64,000 nucleotides of DNA, from positions 62,001 to 126,000 of the forward strand of contig JAPLOI010000075.1 in assembly GCA_026400815.1 (NCBI GenBank), given 5' to 3'. This stretch comes from Alphaproteobacteria bacterium (lineage in GTDB: Bacteria; Pseudomonadota; Alphaproteobacteria; Acetobacterales; Acetobacteraceae). Of the stretch, positions 52,821 through 60,867 are shown in pieces. Under the pieces are notes generated by a model, which saw only the letters and a program-made list of their open reading frames with translations, did not search any database and was not told the origin of the DNA. Position numbers and translations under genes: made by a program. Within the stretch, counting starts at the first letter, position 1. Every line of letters begins with the position of its first letter.

Positions 52821-54008
52821 TCAGTTCACACGATGCCTGGCGACGAAATCGAGATCGACTTCCACGCCGATGCCGGGCGTGTCGGGGATCGGCACGGTGC
52901 CGTCTGGCTGCAGGTCGAAGCTGGCTTTGGCGATCCCGCGGGTGAGGGCGCTCTGGCTCACGTTGAACTCGACGAACTTGGCGCGCGGCAGGGTGGCGAT
53001 GAGTTGTAGGGAGTAGCCGGTGAGCAGGTGCGTCAGCCAGGAATGCGGCACCAGCTCGATGCCGGCCTGTTCGGCCATTTCCGCCACGCGGGCGGCGACG
53101 CTGATGCCGCCGCAGCGGGAGAGATCGGGCTGGACGATGTCCACGCAGCCTTCGCCGATGAAGCGCTGGAAATCCCAGATCGTGGCCACCTGCTCGCCGG
53201 CGGCGACCGGGGTGGGGCTGGTGCGGCGGATGGCGGCGTATTCGTCGAAGCGTTCCGGGTGGATGAAGTCCTCGATCCAGCCGACGTTGTACTCGGCCAG
53301 CCAGCGGCATAGGCGTTCGGCTTCGCGGCGGGTGCGTAGTGCGCTGGAGAAGGGTTGGGCGGCGTTCTTCCAACCGGCGGGATACCAGCCGGGATCGACC
53401 AGCAGATGGCGGTCGGGGCCAAGGGCCTCGCGGGCGGCTGCGACGAGTTCCCTGTCTCGGCCTTCATCCTGGCCGAACACGCCCCAGCCGAACTTCACGG
53501 CGCGGAAGCCGCGGTCGATGTAGCCACGGGCGGCCGCGGCCATGCCTTCCGGCGTGTCGCGGAACAGGGTGGAGGCGTAGGCGGGGATGCTCTCCCGCCG
53601 CCGTCCGCCGAGCAGGCGGGAGAGGGATTGGCCGGCGGCTTGGCTGCGGATGGACCACAGGCAGTTGTCGATGGCCGAGATGCACTGCATGGCGATGCCG
53701 CGGCGGCCGTAATAGGCGCTGCCGACATAGAGCTTGTCCCACAGGCGTTGCACATCGAGCGGGTTCTCGCCGATCAGCAGGCCGGCGAGGGTCTGGAAGC
53801 CGGGGATCGACATGCCCTGGCCGGAGATGATGGCCACCGCGGCCGGGGCCAGGGTTTCCGCATCGGCCCAGCCGGTGAGGCCTTCATCGGTGGCGACGCG
53901 GACCAGCAGCTGCCAGTCGCCGTTGTCGGTGGCTTCCTCGCCGCTGGCGGTGGCGCCGTAGCTGGCTTCGCCGCGCAGCAGGATGGGCTCTACTTCCGTA
54001 ATCTTCAT
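52821..54008 (-). CDS. Mandelate racemase/muconate lactonizing enzyme family protein
   Basis: 395 residues, enolase superfamily. Acid-base Lys region GFRAVKFGWGVFGQDEGRD (about 170-188). Metal ligands Asp in HLLVDPGWYPAGW, Glu in VGWIEDFIHPE, Glu in PVAAGEQVATIWDF, then VDIVQPDLSRCGGISVAARV, and the general acid His in LVPHSWLTHLL (about 325). Such enzymes dehydrate or epimerise sugar acids or amino-acid derivatives. Its ATG overlaps the stop of the upstream binding-protein gene (ATGA). Confidence 0.93.
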   Translation of the reverse strand: MKITEVEPILLRGEASYGATASGEEATDNGDWQLLVRVATDEGLTGWADAETLAPAAVAIISGQGMSIPGFQTLAGLLIGENPLDVQRLWDKLYVGSAYYGRRGIAMQCISAIDNCLWSIRSQAAGQSLSRLLGGRRRESIPAYASTLFRDTPEGMAAAARGYIDRGFRAVKFGWGVFGQDEGRDRELVAAAREALGPDRHLLVDPGWYPAGWKNAAQPFSSALRTRREAERLCRWLAEYNVGWIEDFIHPERFDEYAAIRRTSPTPVAAGEQVATIWDFQRFIGEGCVDIVQPDLSRCGGISVAARVAEMAEQAGIELVPHSWLTHLLTGYSLQLIATLPRAKFVEFNVSQSALTRGIAKASFDLQPDGTVPIPDTPGIGVEVDLDFVARHRVN

Positions 54009-55498
54009 GGCGTGCGCTTCAGGCCATGGGGTCGGATGAGGCCATCGGGGACCATCTGCAGGCCCTCGATATTGGCCAGCGTGCCGGTGATCAGCACGGG
54101 GTGCCAGAGGTAGATGTAGGGGCGGTCGTCCAGGTAGATCGCGGCGGAGTCGTTGTAGGCGCGCTTGCGGGTGGCGGGGTCGCTGGCCTGGCGGCCGAGG
54201 TTCAGCAGGCGGTCCACCTCCGTGTTGCAATAGCGGCCGCCGTTGAGCGAGGCGCCGCAGGCCTTGAAGTTGTAGAGGTTGCCGTCGATGTCCGTTCGGC
54301 CGGACCAGGCGATGACGAGGGATTCGAAATCGCCGTCGGTCCATTGCTTGAGCGCGGTGGCCACTTCCGTGACCACCAGCTCCATCTGGATGCCGGCTTC
54401 GGCGGCCATGGCTTGCAGCACTTCGGCCACCTGGCGGTAGGTGGTGGTGTTGGGCACGGTGAGCTGCATCTTCACCGTGTCGAACCCGGCCTGCTTCAGC
54501 AGGGCTTTCGCTTTTGCGAGGTCGCGCGGCGGGACCGGGATGGCATCGGCGTAGTATTGGTGGCCGGGCGGGACGGACTGGTTGGCCGGGGTGAACAGGC
54601 CTTCGAAGGCCACCTGGTTCAGTGCATTGCGGTCGATGGCGGCATCGAGCGCGGCGCGGACCAGCTTGTTGCTGCCCAGCGGGGTTTCGGCGCGCTTGCC
54701 GTTGCCGACGTTGATGGCGAGGTAGTTCACCGCGAGGCTGGGGCCGAAATGCAGCTTCACGCGGCGGTCGGCGCGCAGGTCTTTCACATCGGACGGGTTC
54801 ACCGCCTCGATTGCGTCCAGCACGCCGGAGCGCAGGTTGGCGGCGCGCACGGTGGTGTCGGGGATGGGGCGGTACACCGCCGTGTCGAAGGCGATGGACT
54901 TGGCATCCCAGTAATCGGCGAATTTCTCCAGCTCGATGCGGTCTTGCGCGATGCGGCGGGTCAAGCGGTAGGGGCCGGCGCAGCCAGGGGCTTTGGCGAA
55001 GGTCTCGCCGTTCTGGGCGGCGCTGGCCGAGGACATCATCATGCCGGCGCGGTCGGAGAGGGCGGCGACCAGGGGGGCGAAGGGGGCGGAGAGGCGGATC
55101 TTCACTTCCAGCGGGCCGGTGGCATCGATGGCGGTGATCGGGCCCATCTCTGCGCGGCGGGTGGAGCCCTGCATGGTGAGGTGGCGTTGCAGCGAGGCCT
55201 GGACGCTGGCGGCGTCCATCGTGGCGCCGTCGTGGAACTTCACGCCGGGGCGCAGGGTAAGGGCGAGGGTTTTGCCTTCATCCTGCCAGGCCCAGGCGGT
55301 GGCGAGCTGGGGGACGAAGTTCAGCTTGGCGTCGATTTCCACCAGCTTGTCGCACATGCCGGAGAACACCACGCGGCCGGCGGAGGTGCGCGACAGGGTG
55401 GGGTCCAGGATATCCGGGTCGCTGGCCAGGCCGATGCGCAGGGGTTGGGCGGAGGCCAGGGATGGCAGCAACAGCATCGCGGCGAGCAGCTTGCGCAT
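54005..55498 (-). CDS. ABC transporter substrate-binding protein, family 5
   Basis: 497 residues from ATG at 55498. Sec leader RKLLAAMLLLPSLASAQPL, cut about residue 18. Mature part: RIGLASDPDILDPTLSRTSA, KFHDGATMDAASVQASLQRH, GCAGPYRLTRRIAQDRIELE, and AAIDRNALNQVAFEGLFTPA. It binds a solute for import and is translationally coupled to the enolase-superfamily enzyme, suggesting the enzyme acts on the imported compound. No permease or ATPase genes are adjacent. Confidence 0.92.
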   Translation of the reverse strand: MRKLLAAMLLLPSLASAQPLRIGLASDPDILDPTLSRTSAGRVVFSGMCDKLVEIDAKLNFVPQLATAWAWQDEGKTLALTLRPGVKFHDGATMDAASVQASLQRHLTMQGSTRRAEMGPITAIDATGPLEVKIRLSAPFAPLVAALSDRAGMMMSSASAAQNGETFAKAPGCAGPYRLTRRIAQDRIELEKFADYWDAKSIAFDTAVYRPIPDTTVRAANLRSGVLDAIEAVNPSDVKDLRADRRVKLHFGPSLAVNYLAINVGNGKRAETPLGSNKLVRAALDAAIDRNALNQVAFEGLFTPANQSVPPGHQYYADAIPVPPRDLAKAKALLKQAGFDTVKMQLTVPNTTTYRQVAEVLQAMAAEAGIQMELVVTEVATALKQWTDGDFESLVIAWSGRTDIDGNLYNFKACGASLNGGRYCNTEVDRLLNLGRQASDPATRKRAYNDSAAIYLDDRPYIYLWHPVLITGTLANIEGLQMVPDGLIRPHGLKRTP

Positions 55499-55565
55499 GG
55501 GGGTCCTTTCCCGGGGGAGCGTGGCGCGCCTAGGATGGACCGAATTGCGGGCGATGGAGAAGCGG

Positions 55566-56786
55566 ATGCTGCACAACGCGAAGGATTCGGAACTGCGGGC
55601 GCGCGCGGCGCGGGTGGTGCCGGGCGGGATGTGGGGGCACCAGAACGCCGCCAATCTGCCGGAAGGCTATCCGCAGTTCTTCAGCTCCGCGCAGGGCTGC
55701 CGCATCCGCGATGTGGACGGCAATGAGTATATCGACTTCATGTGCAGCTGGGGGCCGGTGCTGCTGGGGCATCACCACCCCGAGGTGGAAGCCGCAGCCG
55801 CGCGGCAGGCGGCGGCCGGGGACTGCCAGAACGGGCCGGGCGAGGCGATGGTGGAGCTGGCCGAGCTGCTGGTGGACACCATCCCGCATGCGGACTGGGT
55901 GCAGTTCCAGAAGAACGGCACCGATGCGACCACCATGGCGGTGACTTTTGCGCGGGCTGGCACGGGGAAGCGGAAGGTGCTGGTGGCGAAGGGCGCCTAT
56001 CATGGGGCGGTGCCGTGGACCTCGCCTTCGCTCAGCGGGGTTACCGCCGAGGACCGGGCGCATATCGATCACTACATCTACAACGACGTTGCCAGCCTGG
56101 AAGCGGCGGTGGACCGCAATAGCGGGGATTTGGCGGCGATCGTGGCTTCGGCCTTCCGGCATGACGTTGGCATTGACCAGGAGATGCCGTCGGCGGCATT
56201 CGCGCGACGGGCGCGGGAGTTGTGCGACGCCACCGGGGCGGCGCTGATCATCGATGACGTGCGGGCGGGGTTCCGGCTGCACCTGGGTGGTTCGTGGGAG
56301 ACGGTGGGCGTGCGGCCGGATCTTTCGGCGTGGAGCAAATCCATCGCCAACGGGCATTCGCTGGCGGCGATCACCGGGAATGACCGGTTCCGGGATGCCG
56401 TGCGCGGCACGTTCTCGACGGGGTCTTTCTGGACGGCTGCCGTGCCGCATGCGGCGGGGGTGGCGACGATCCGGGCGCTGACGCGAGATGACGGGATCGG
56501 GCACATGGTGGCGATGGGCGATCGGTTCCGGTCGGGGATGGAGGCGCTGTCGAAGAAGCACGGTATCGGCATTCGGCAGACCGGGCCGGTGCAGATGCCG
56601 CTGGTGCTGTTCGAGGATGACGCGGAGCTGAAGAAGGCCAATGCGTTCTGTTCCGCGGCGCTGCGGGCGGGAGCGTATTTCCACCCCAAGCACAACATGT
56701 TCCTGTGCACGGCGCACCAGGCGGCGGATATCGATGCGGCGCTGGTGGCGGCGGATGTGGGGTTTGAGGCGGTGGGAAGGCTTTAA
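55566..56786 (+). CDS. Class III aminotransferase (glutamate-1-semialdehyde aminomutase-like)
   Basis: 406 residues from ATG at 55566 (GGAGA 6 nt upstream); ATG at 55554 would add four residues. PLP fold type I: RIRDVDGNEYIDFMCSWGPV near the N-terminus, WVQFQKNGTDATTMAVTFAR, ALIIDDVRAGFRLHLGGSWE with the Asp that holds the PLP nitrogen, and the PLP Lys in LSAWSKSIANGHSLAAI (about residue 260). The similarity is to the HemL-like subgroup, but with no adjacent heme genes it is more likely a transaminase for an accessory substrate. It is divergent from the binding-protein / enolase pair. Confidence 0.88.
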   Translation: MLHNAKDSELRARAARVVPGGMWGHQNAANLPEGYPQFFSSAQGCRIRDVDGNEYIDFMCSWGPVLLGHHHPEVEAAAARQAAAGDCQNGPGEAMVELAELLVDTIPHADWVQFQKNGTDATTMAVTFARAGTGKRKVLVAKGAYHGAVPWTSPSLSGVTAEDRAHIDHYIYNDVASLEAAVDRNSGDLAAIVASAFRHDVGIDQEMPSAAFARRARELCDATGAALIIDDVRAGFRLHLGGSWETVGVRPDLSAWSKSIANGHSLAAITGNDRFRDAVRGTFSTGSFWTAAVPHAAGVATIRALTRDDGIGHMVAMGDRFRSGMEALSKKHGIGIRQTGPVQMPLVLFEDDAELKKANAFCSAALRAGAYFHPKHNMFLCTAHQAADIDAALVAADVGFEAVGRL

Positions 56787-57394
56787 GGAAGGAAGCGGTT
56801 CTTTTTTGAAAAAAAGAACCAAAAAACTTTTATTTGTTTGGGCGCGTGCTGGGTGCTCTGGCGCGGGTGCAAGTGGATGACGTCTTTTTTGGTTCTTTTT
56901 TCTTCAGAAATGGGCTGCGGCAGTGGTGGCGGGTCCGCTTCGCGACCCGCCCTACGAGGGGCGTGAGTCATCGCCGCGGGACGCGGGGTTTTTGCGACGG
57001 ATTTCGGGTGATTTGGGGCGGGCGCCGGGTATGGGGGCGCGCGGGCGGATTGCGGCGGGCAGGGTGCGGGCGCGCGGAGGCCGGACAGGGCCATGCCTTC
57101 GGCGGGGTGGCAGCGTAGAATCCAGCCGATCCAGGCGCGCTGGCGGCGGATTTTGCGCAGGGCACGGTCGTCCCAGGGGGAGTCCGGGTGTTCGGCGGCG
57201 TCCAGTTCGGGGGAGGGATACCAGTCCTGGCGGGGGCGACGCAGGGTGCGGCGCGTGATCTTCGCCATGGAGAAGGCGGCGAGGAGGGCCAGCAGGAGCA
57301 GCTTCAGGGCGGCCGGAATCTGGGCGTGCAGAATCGCCCGCGCCAGGGGGCGCGGTGCGTCGGCTTGGCTCGGTGCGGCGGGGTGAAGTGGCAT
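56783..57394 (-). CDS. Unrecognised small membrane protein, paralogue 2 (frameshifted C-terminus)
   Basis: 203 residues in the open frame from ATG at 57394 (MPLHPAAPSQADAP). Its first ~115 residues align with the gene at 8769-9227: the same ADAPRPLARAILHAQIPAAL, the membrane helix LKLLLLALLAAFS, and PDSPWDDRAL...GWILRCHPAEGMALSGLRAP. Around 57010-57045 an indel shifts the frame relative to the first copy. In the other frame the conserved ITRNPSQKPRVPRR is still readable and ends at a TGA near 56968. The actual frame instead runs on through the AT-rich repeat (VFWFFFSKKNRFLP) to a stop overlapping the aminotransferase stop. So the tail after about residue 115 is probably not functional. Confidence 0.5.
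   Translation of the reverse strand: MPLHPAAPSQADAPRPLARAILHAQIPAALKLLLLALLAAFSMAKITRRTLRRPRQDWYPSPELDAAEHPDSPWDDRALRKIRRQRAWIGWILRCHPAEGMALSGLRAPAPCPPQSARAPPYPAPAPNHPKSVAKTPRPAAMTHAPRRAGREADPPPLPQPISEEKRTKKDVIHLHPRQSTQHAPKQIKVFWFFFSKKNRFLP
56798..56910. repeat. AT-rich composite palindrome, full but decayed copy (aminotransferase 3' end)
   Basis: Left arm GTTCTTTTTTGAAAAAAAG then AACCAAAAAACTTTTATTTG, loop of about 32 nt, partly decayed inner stem CAAGTGGAT, right arm GACGTCTTTTTTGGTTC with truncated tip CTTTTTTCTTCAGAAATGGG. It lies just after the aminotransferase stop and inside the read-through tail of the convergent small gene. Confidence 0.8.
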
Positions 57395-57617
57395 CATCGA
57401 TAACTATCGCACGAGAAAGGGCGGTGGGAAAGGAAAAAATTGCCGTACGTAGTTTTTTGTGGTGTTGAAGCTAACGGCGCGCGTGTGTTCGTGTTGGGCG
57501 GGTGGGAGGTGGCGCGGAAAAGCGTGGGTCCTTCGCTGCGCCTGGGATGACGGGGGGCATATATGGAAACGCCTCGCCCCCTGGTTGGAGAAGCGAGGCG
57601 TTGACGTACGTAAGTAT

Positions 57618-57655
57618 AAAAGTCTTTTTGCTTCTTTTTCTTCAGAAAAAGAAGG
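57618..57655. repeat. AT-rich palindromic repeat, half element (CTTC arm)
   Basis: AAAAGTCTTTTTGCTTCTTT with tip CTTCTTTTTCTTCAGAAAAA then GAAGGC. A single arm, about 100 nt downstream of the amidohydrolase stop on the minus strand. The interval 57398-57755 (358 nt) holds this arm and the REP-like repeat below; I see no gene in it. Confidence 0.8.
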
Positions 57656-57679
57656 CCTTTGTTCTAGCCAGCACGATCA

Positions 57680-57750
57680 ATGAATCATGCTGCGGTGGAG
57701 GGAAAGAACTGGATTGCTTCGCTTCGCTCGCAATGACGGGGGGTGATGAG
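57680..57750. repeat. REP-like palindromic repeat, copy 2
   Basis: Second copy of the block at 8631-8700, identical through the 39-nt core (57702-57740), with similar flanks (TGAATCATGCTGCGGTGG here, TGATCCATGTTGCGGCG there). It ends 6 nt before the stop of the minus-strand amidohydrolase gene. Confidence 0.7.
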
Positions 57751-57755
57751 GGGTG

Positions 57756-58862
57756 TTATCTTCCGTACACTGCCGCCGCATTGCCGCGATAGAACTTGCG
57801 GGAGTCTTCGGCGTTGAAGCGGATGGGCAGGGAGGTCATGGGGTCGTCGAAATCCCAGTGCGGGTAGTCTGAGGCGAACATCAGGCGGTCGAGGCCGATC
57901 CAGGCGATGAGGTCTTCCAGGTGCTTGGGGTTCCCCGGCTCTTCCATGGGTTGGGTGGTGAGCCAGACGTTGCGCTTGATGTATTCGCTGGGGGCCATGC
58001 GCAGGTGCGGGGTTTCGCTGCGCAGGGTTTTCCAGTGCTTGTCCAGGCGCCAGCCGAGGGAGGGGACCCAACCGAAGCCGCCTTCGACCATGACGAACTT
58101 CAGGTTCGGCAGTTCCTCGAACACGCCTTCGACGATGAGGGAGATGAGCTGGGACTGCATGGAGTGGGCGTGGGCGAGCATGTCTTCGATGTAGAAGCTG
58201 GCCCAGCCGCCGGAGGTGTTGGGATTGCCGCCGAAGCCGAAGGCATGCATCGCGACGGGGATGCCGGCTTCGGCCGCGGCGCGGAAGATCGGGCGGTAGC
58301 GTGGGGTGCCGAGAGGTTCGGCGGTGCGCGACAGCAGGTAGACGTGGCCGATATGGGGGCTGCCGGCCCAGCGGCGGATTTCGGCGACCGCGCCTTCGGC
58401 ATCCTCGTAATTGACGGTGATGCTGGCCTTGAGGCGGGGTTCCGGCTTGGCCAGGAACTCCACGGCATAGTCGTTGAGCGCCGAGCAGATGGCGGTGCCG
58501 AGGCCGGGGTTCATGAAGCTTTGCGAGGGGGTGGGCGTGTTGATGGTGCCGAACTCGACATTGTAGGGGTCGAGGTGCTGGGAGCGGATGAAATCGAGGT
58601 CTGTGCCCGGCGGCTTGCCGGAGGGCGGCCAGGCGTCGCGGCGGGCGGCGGCGGGCTGGGCCTTGGCGTAGTTGGGGCCGCCATTGTTGAGGCCGGTGCG
58701 GTGGGACATGCCGAAGGTGGCGATGTGGTCGATCCAGCGCTTGGCGAGGAAGGGGTAGACGGCTTCCCAGTTTGGCGGGCCGAGATGCAGGTCGATATCG
58801 GCGATGCCGAGCTTGCTGGCGGCGGTGCCGGCGGCCGTTTGGGTGCGGACCTGGACGTTCAA
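57756..58862 (-). CDS. Amidohydrolase family protein, copy 1
   Basis: 368 residues with a TTG start (58860-58862). The start is supported by the equal-length paralogue at 62151, which begins MNVEVRPQ with ATG at the matching site. Metal-dependent TIM-barrel hydrolase (amidohydrolase-2 type): first ligands in GIADIDLHLGPPNWE (Asp-x-His), His in IPVAMHAFGFGG, and Asp in LMFASDYPHWDFDDP near the C-terminus. The shared signature WLTTQPMEEP is in both copies. It may hydrolyse amides or decarboxylate aromatic acids. An inverted-repeat element separates it from the ABC permease genes upstream. Confidence 0.9.
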   Translation of the reverse strand: MNVQVRTQTAAGTAASKLGIADIDLHLGPPNWEAVYPFLAKRWIDHIATFGMSHRTGLNNGGPNYAKAQPAAARRDAWPPSGKPPGTDLDFIRSQHLDPYNVEFGTINTPTPSQSFMNPGLGTAICSALNDYAVEFLAKPEPRLKASITVNYEDAEGAVAEIRRWAGSPHIGHVYLLSRTAEPLGTPRYRPIFRAAAEAGIPVAMHAFGFGGNPNTSGGWASFYIEDMLAHAHSMQSQLISLIVEGVFEELPNLKFVMVEGGFGWVPSLGWRLDKHWKTLRSETPHLRMAPSEYIKRNVWLTTQPMEEPGNPKHLEDLIAWIGLDRLMFASDYPHWDFDDPMTSLPIRFNAEDSRKFYRGNAAAVYGR

Positions 58863-58929
58863 AGCCGTGTCTCCCGACTTGGACTTGTCGACAACGATAG
58901 CTGAAACCGGCCGGCTCCGCCAGCAATCA

Positions 58930-59092
58930 GAGCCTGTTCGAGACCTCGCTCTGGCGAGTCAGAGGGGGCCGCTTGGCCACCGCCCGGCGGGGATGACCGA
59001 GCACCGGAGCGGAGCGGCCTGGAGGCCGTGAGCACCGGAGCGCAGGGCATCACCGTCGGATGACCGCCAGAGTAGAGGTATCGAACAGGCTC
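58930..59092. repeat. Inverted-repeat element between permease and amidohydrolase
   Basis: Left end 58930-58956 (GAGCCTGTTCGAGACCTCGC then TCTGGCG) and right end 59065-59092 (CGCCAGAGTAGAGGTATCGA then ACAGGCTC) are inverted copies of about 27 nt. The middle has a twice-repeated GAGCACCGGAGCG unit. The permease stop is directly at the right edge. Part of it recurs at 8452-8475. It resembles a small non-coding dispersed element and has no ORF of its own. Confidence 0.75.
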
Positions 59093-59911
59093 TCAGCCCT
59101 TGACGGCGCCGAAGGTTAGCCCGCGGATGAGGTGGCGCTGGACGAGGATGGTGAAGATGACGGGCGGCAGCATGATGCCGATGGCGCCGGCGGCGGAGAT
59201 GGACCAGTAGTTGATGTCTTCGCCGCCGTATTCGGCGATGGCCACGGGCAGGGTTTTGGTGCGGCTGCCGGTGAGGATGAGGGCGAAGAGGAACTCGTTG
59301 TAGGCCAGTAGCATGGAGAACAGCGAGGTGACGGCCAGGCCCGGGCGGACAGTGGGCAGCACCACGTGCCAGAAGGCCTGCCAGCGGTTGCAACCGTCGA
59401 TCATCGCGGCTTCGTCCAGTTCCACGGGCACGTCCACGAAGAAGCTGCGCATCAGCCAGATGGTGAAGGGCTGGTTGATGGCGACCATGGCCAGGATCAT
59501 CATGATGTAGGTGTCGATCAGCGACAGGTAGCGGGCCATCACGAAGAACGGGATGGCGAGCAGGATCTGCGGCAGCATGCGGATGGCCAGCAGGCTGAAG
59601 AGCAGGGTGCTGGCGTGCTTGGTTTTCGTGCGCGCGAGGCCATAGGCGGCGAGCGTGCCGAGCGGGACCGAGATGCAGATGGTGCCGCCGGCGACGATGA
59701 GGCTGTTGATCAGGAAGCTGAAGAAGCCGCGTTCCACCCAGACTTCCCAGTGGAACAGCAGGGTTGGTTCGAAGATCAGCGTGGGCGGGATGGAGAAGGC
59801 GTCTGCCGGCTGCTTGATGGAGATCAGCAGGCCCCAGAGGATCGGCACGAGGTTGATGAAGGTGAAGAGGGAGAGGAGGACGAGGAGGGGGATTTGATGG
59901 CGGGGCTTCAT
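59093..59911 (-). CDS. Carbohydrate ABC transporter permease (MalG/UgpE type)
   Basis: 272 residues, six predicted membrane helices. The ATPase-contact EAA loop reads VPVELDEAAMIDGCNRWQAF (about 158-177), typical of sugar-type permeases. The N-terminus PLLVLLSLFTFINLVPILW is the first helix. It pairs with the permease gene 1 nt upstream. The stop lies at the edge of the inverted-repeat element, perhaps ending this transcript. Confidence 0.93.
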   Translation of the reverse strand: MKPRHQIPLLVLLSLFTFINLVPILWGLLISIKQPADAFSIPPTLIFEPTLLFHWEVWVERGFFSFLINSLIVAGGTICISVPLGTLAAYGLARTKTKHASTLLFSLLAIRMLPQILLAIPFFVMARYLSLIDTYIMMILAMVAINQPFTIWLMRSFFVDVPVELDEAAMIDGCNRWQAFWHVVLPTVRPGLAVTSLFSMLLAYNEFLFALILTGSRTKTLPVAIAEYGGEDINYWSISAAGAIGIMLPPVIFTILVQRHLIRGLTFGAVKG

Positions 59912-59912
59912 T

Positions 59913-60782
59913 TCAGAAAGCCTCCCGGCCGCGGCGTTGCATGAACCAGATGAGGCCGGCGACCATCATGGCCACCACGATCAGGGTGAGCACACCCAGC
60001 GCCGAGGCGCGGCCGACTTCCAGCAGGCGGAAGCCGATCTGGTAGGTGTAGAGGGTGATGGTTTCCGTGGCGGTACCGGGGCCGCCATTGGTGAGCACGT
60101 AGATCAGGTCGAAGAAGCGGAACGCATCCATGGTGCGGATGGCGACCACGAAGAGGATCAGCGGCTTCATCATCGGCAGGATGATGTACCAGAGGAGCTG
60201 CCAGGGCGAGGCGCCATCGATGCGGGCGGCTTCCAGCAGGGCGGTGTCGAAGGCCTGCAGGCCGGCGTAGAGCACCAGCATCAGGAAGGGCATGAACTTC
60301 CAGGTATCGGCCAGGATGACGGTGAATTTGGCCCAGCCGGGGTCGCCTAGCCAATCCGGCGGGAAGATGTTGAAGCCGATCAGCGTGGCATCGAGCAGGC
60401 CCCAGCGGCCAACGAACATCCATTTGAGGAAGATGCCGCCGACGACGGGGGTGACGACGTGGGGCAGGAAGTTCAGCAGGGAGATCAGCCGGACGCCGCG
60501 GGTGCAGGCGTAGAGGGCCAGGGCGAGAGCGAGCCCGAGCACCAGTTGCAGGGCCACGGAGCAGCCAACGATGAAGAAGGTGTTGCCCAGCGTGATCCAG
60601 AACCGCTCTTCCGAGAGCAGGTTGGTGTAGTTGTCCAGCCCCGCGAAGGTGATGGCCTGGGAGCCCAGGTAGTAGTTGAAGAAGCTGTAATAGACCGCCG
60701 AGAAGAACGGATAGAACAGCACAAGCGCGATGACCAGCACGCTTGGAGCCATGAACAGCCACATCGGCCCGGATTCCCCCAT
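59913..60782 (-). CDS. Carbohydrate ABC transporter permease (MalF/UgpA type)
   Basis: 289 residues from ATG at 60782 (GGGAG 6 nt upstream; the frame is open further back). Six membrane helices, the sugar-permease signature FAGLDNYTNLLSEERFWITL in the first periplasmic loop, and the EAA loop ALLEAARIDGASPWQLLWYI (about 194-213). It forms the membrane channel with the next gene. Solute-binding gene upstream, ATPase gene absent. Confidence 0.93.
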   Translation of the reverse strand: MGESGPMWLFMAPSVLVIALVLFYPFFSAVYYSFFNYYLGSQAITFAGLDNYTNLLSEERFWITLGNTFFIVGCSVALQLVLGLALALALYACTRGVRLISLLNFLPHVVTPVVGGIFLKWMFVGRWGLLDATLIGFNIFPPDWLGDPGWAKFTVILADTWKFMPFLMLVLYAGLQAFDTALLEAARIDGASPWQLLWYIILPMMKPLILFVVAIRTMDAFRFFDLIYVLTNGGPGTATETITLYTYQIGFRLLEVGRASALGVLTLIVVAMMVAGLIWFMQRRGREAF

Positions 60783-60867
60783 TGCCGCTCCCGTGTGATG
60801 CCCCCCGGGATTCGGCCGATCGATTGTCTGGGCCGGCCCGTGCCGCGTCAACACGGGCCGGCGCAGG

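Noticed and set aside
57459-57683. 74-codon open frame in the gap before the amidohydrolase
   Set aside because: Ends in the AT-rich arm, no ribosome-binding site and no conserved sequence.
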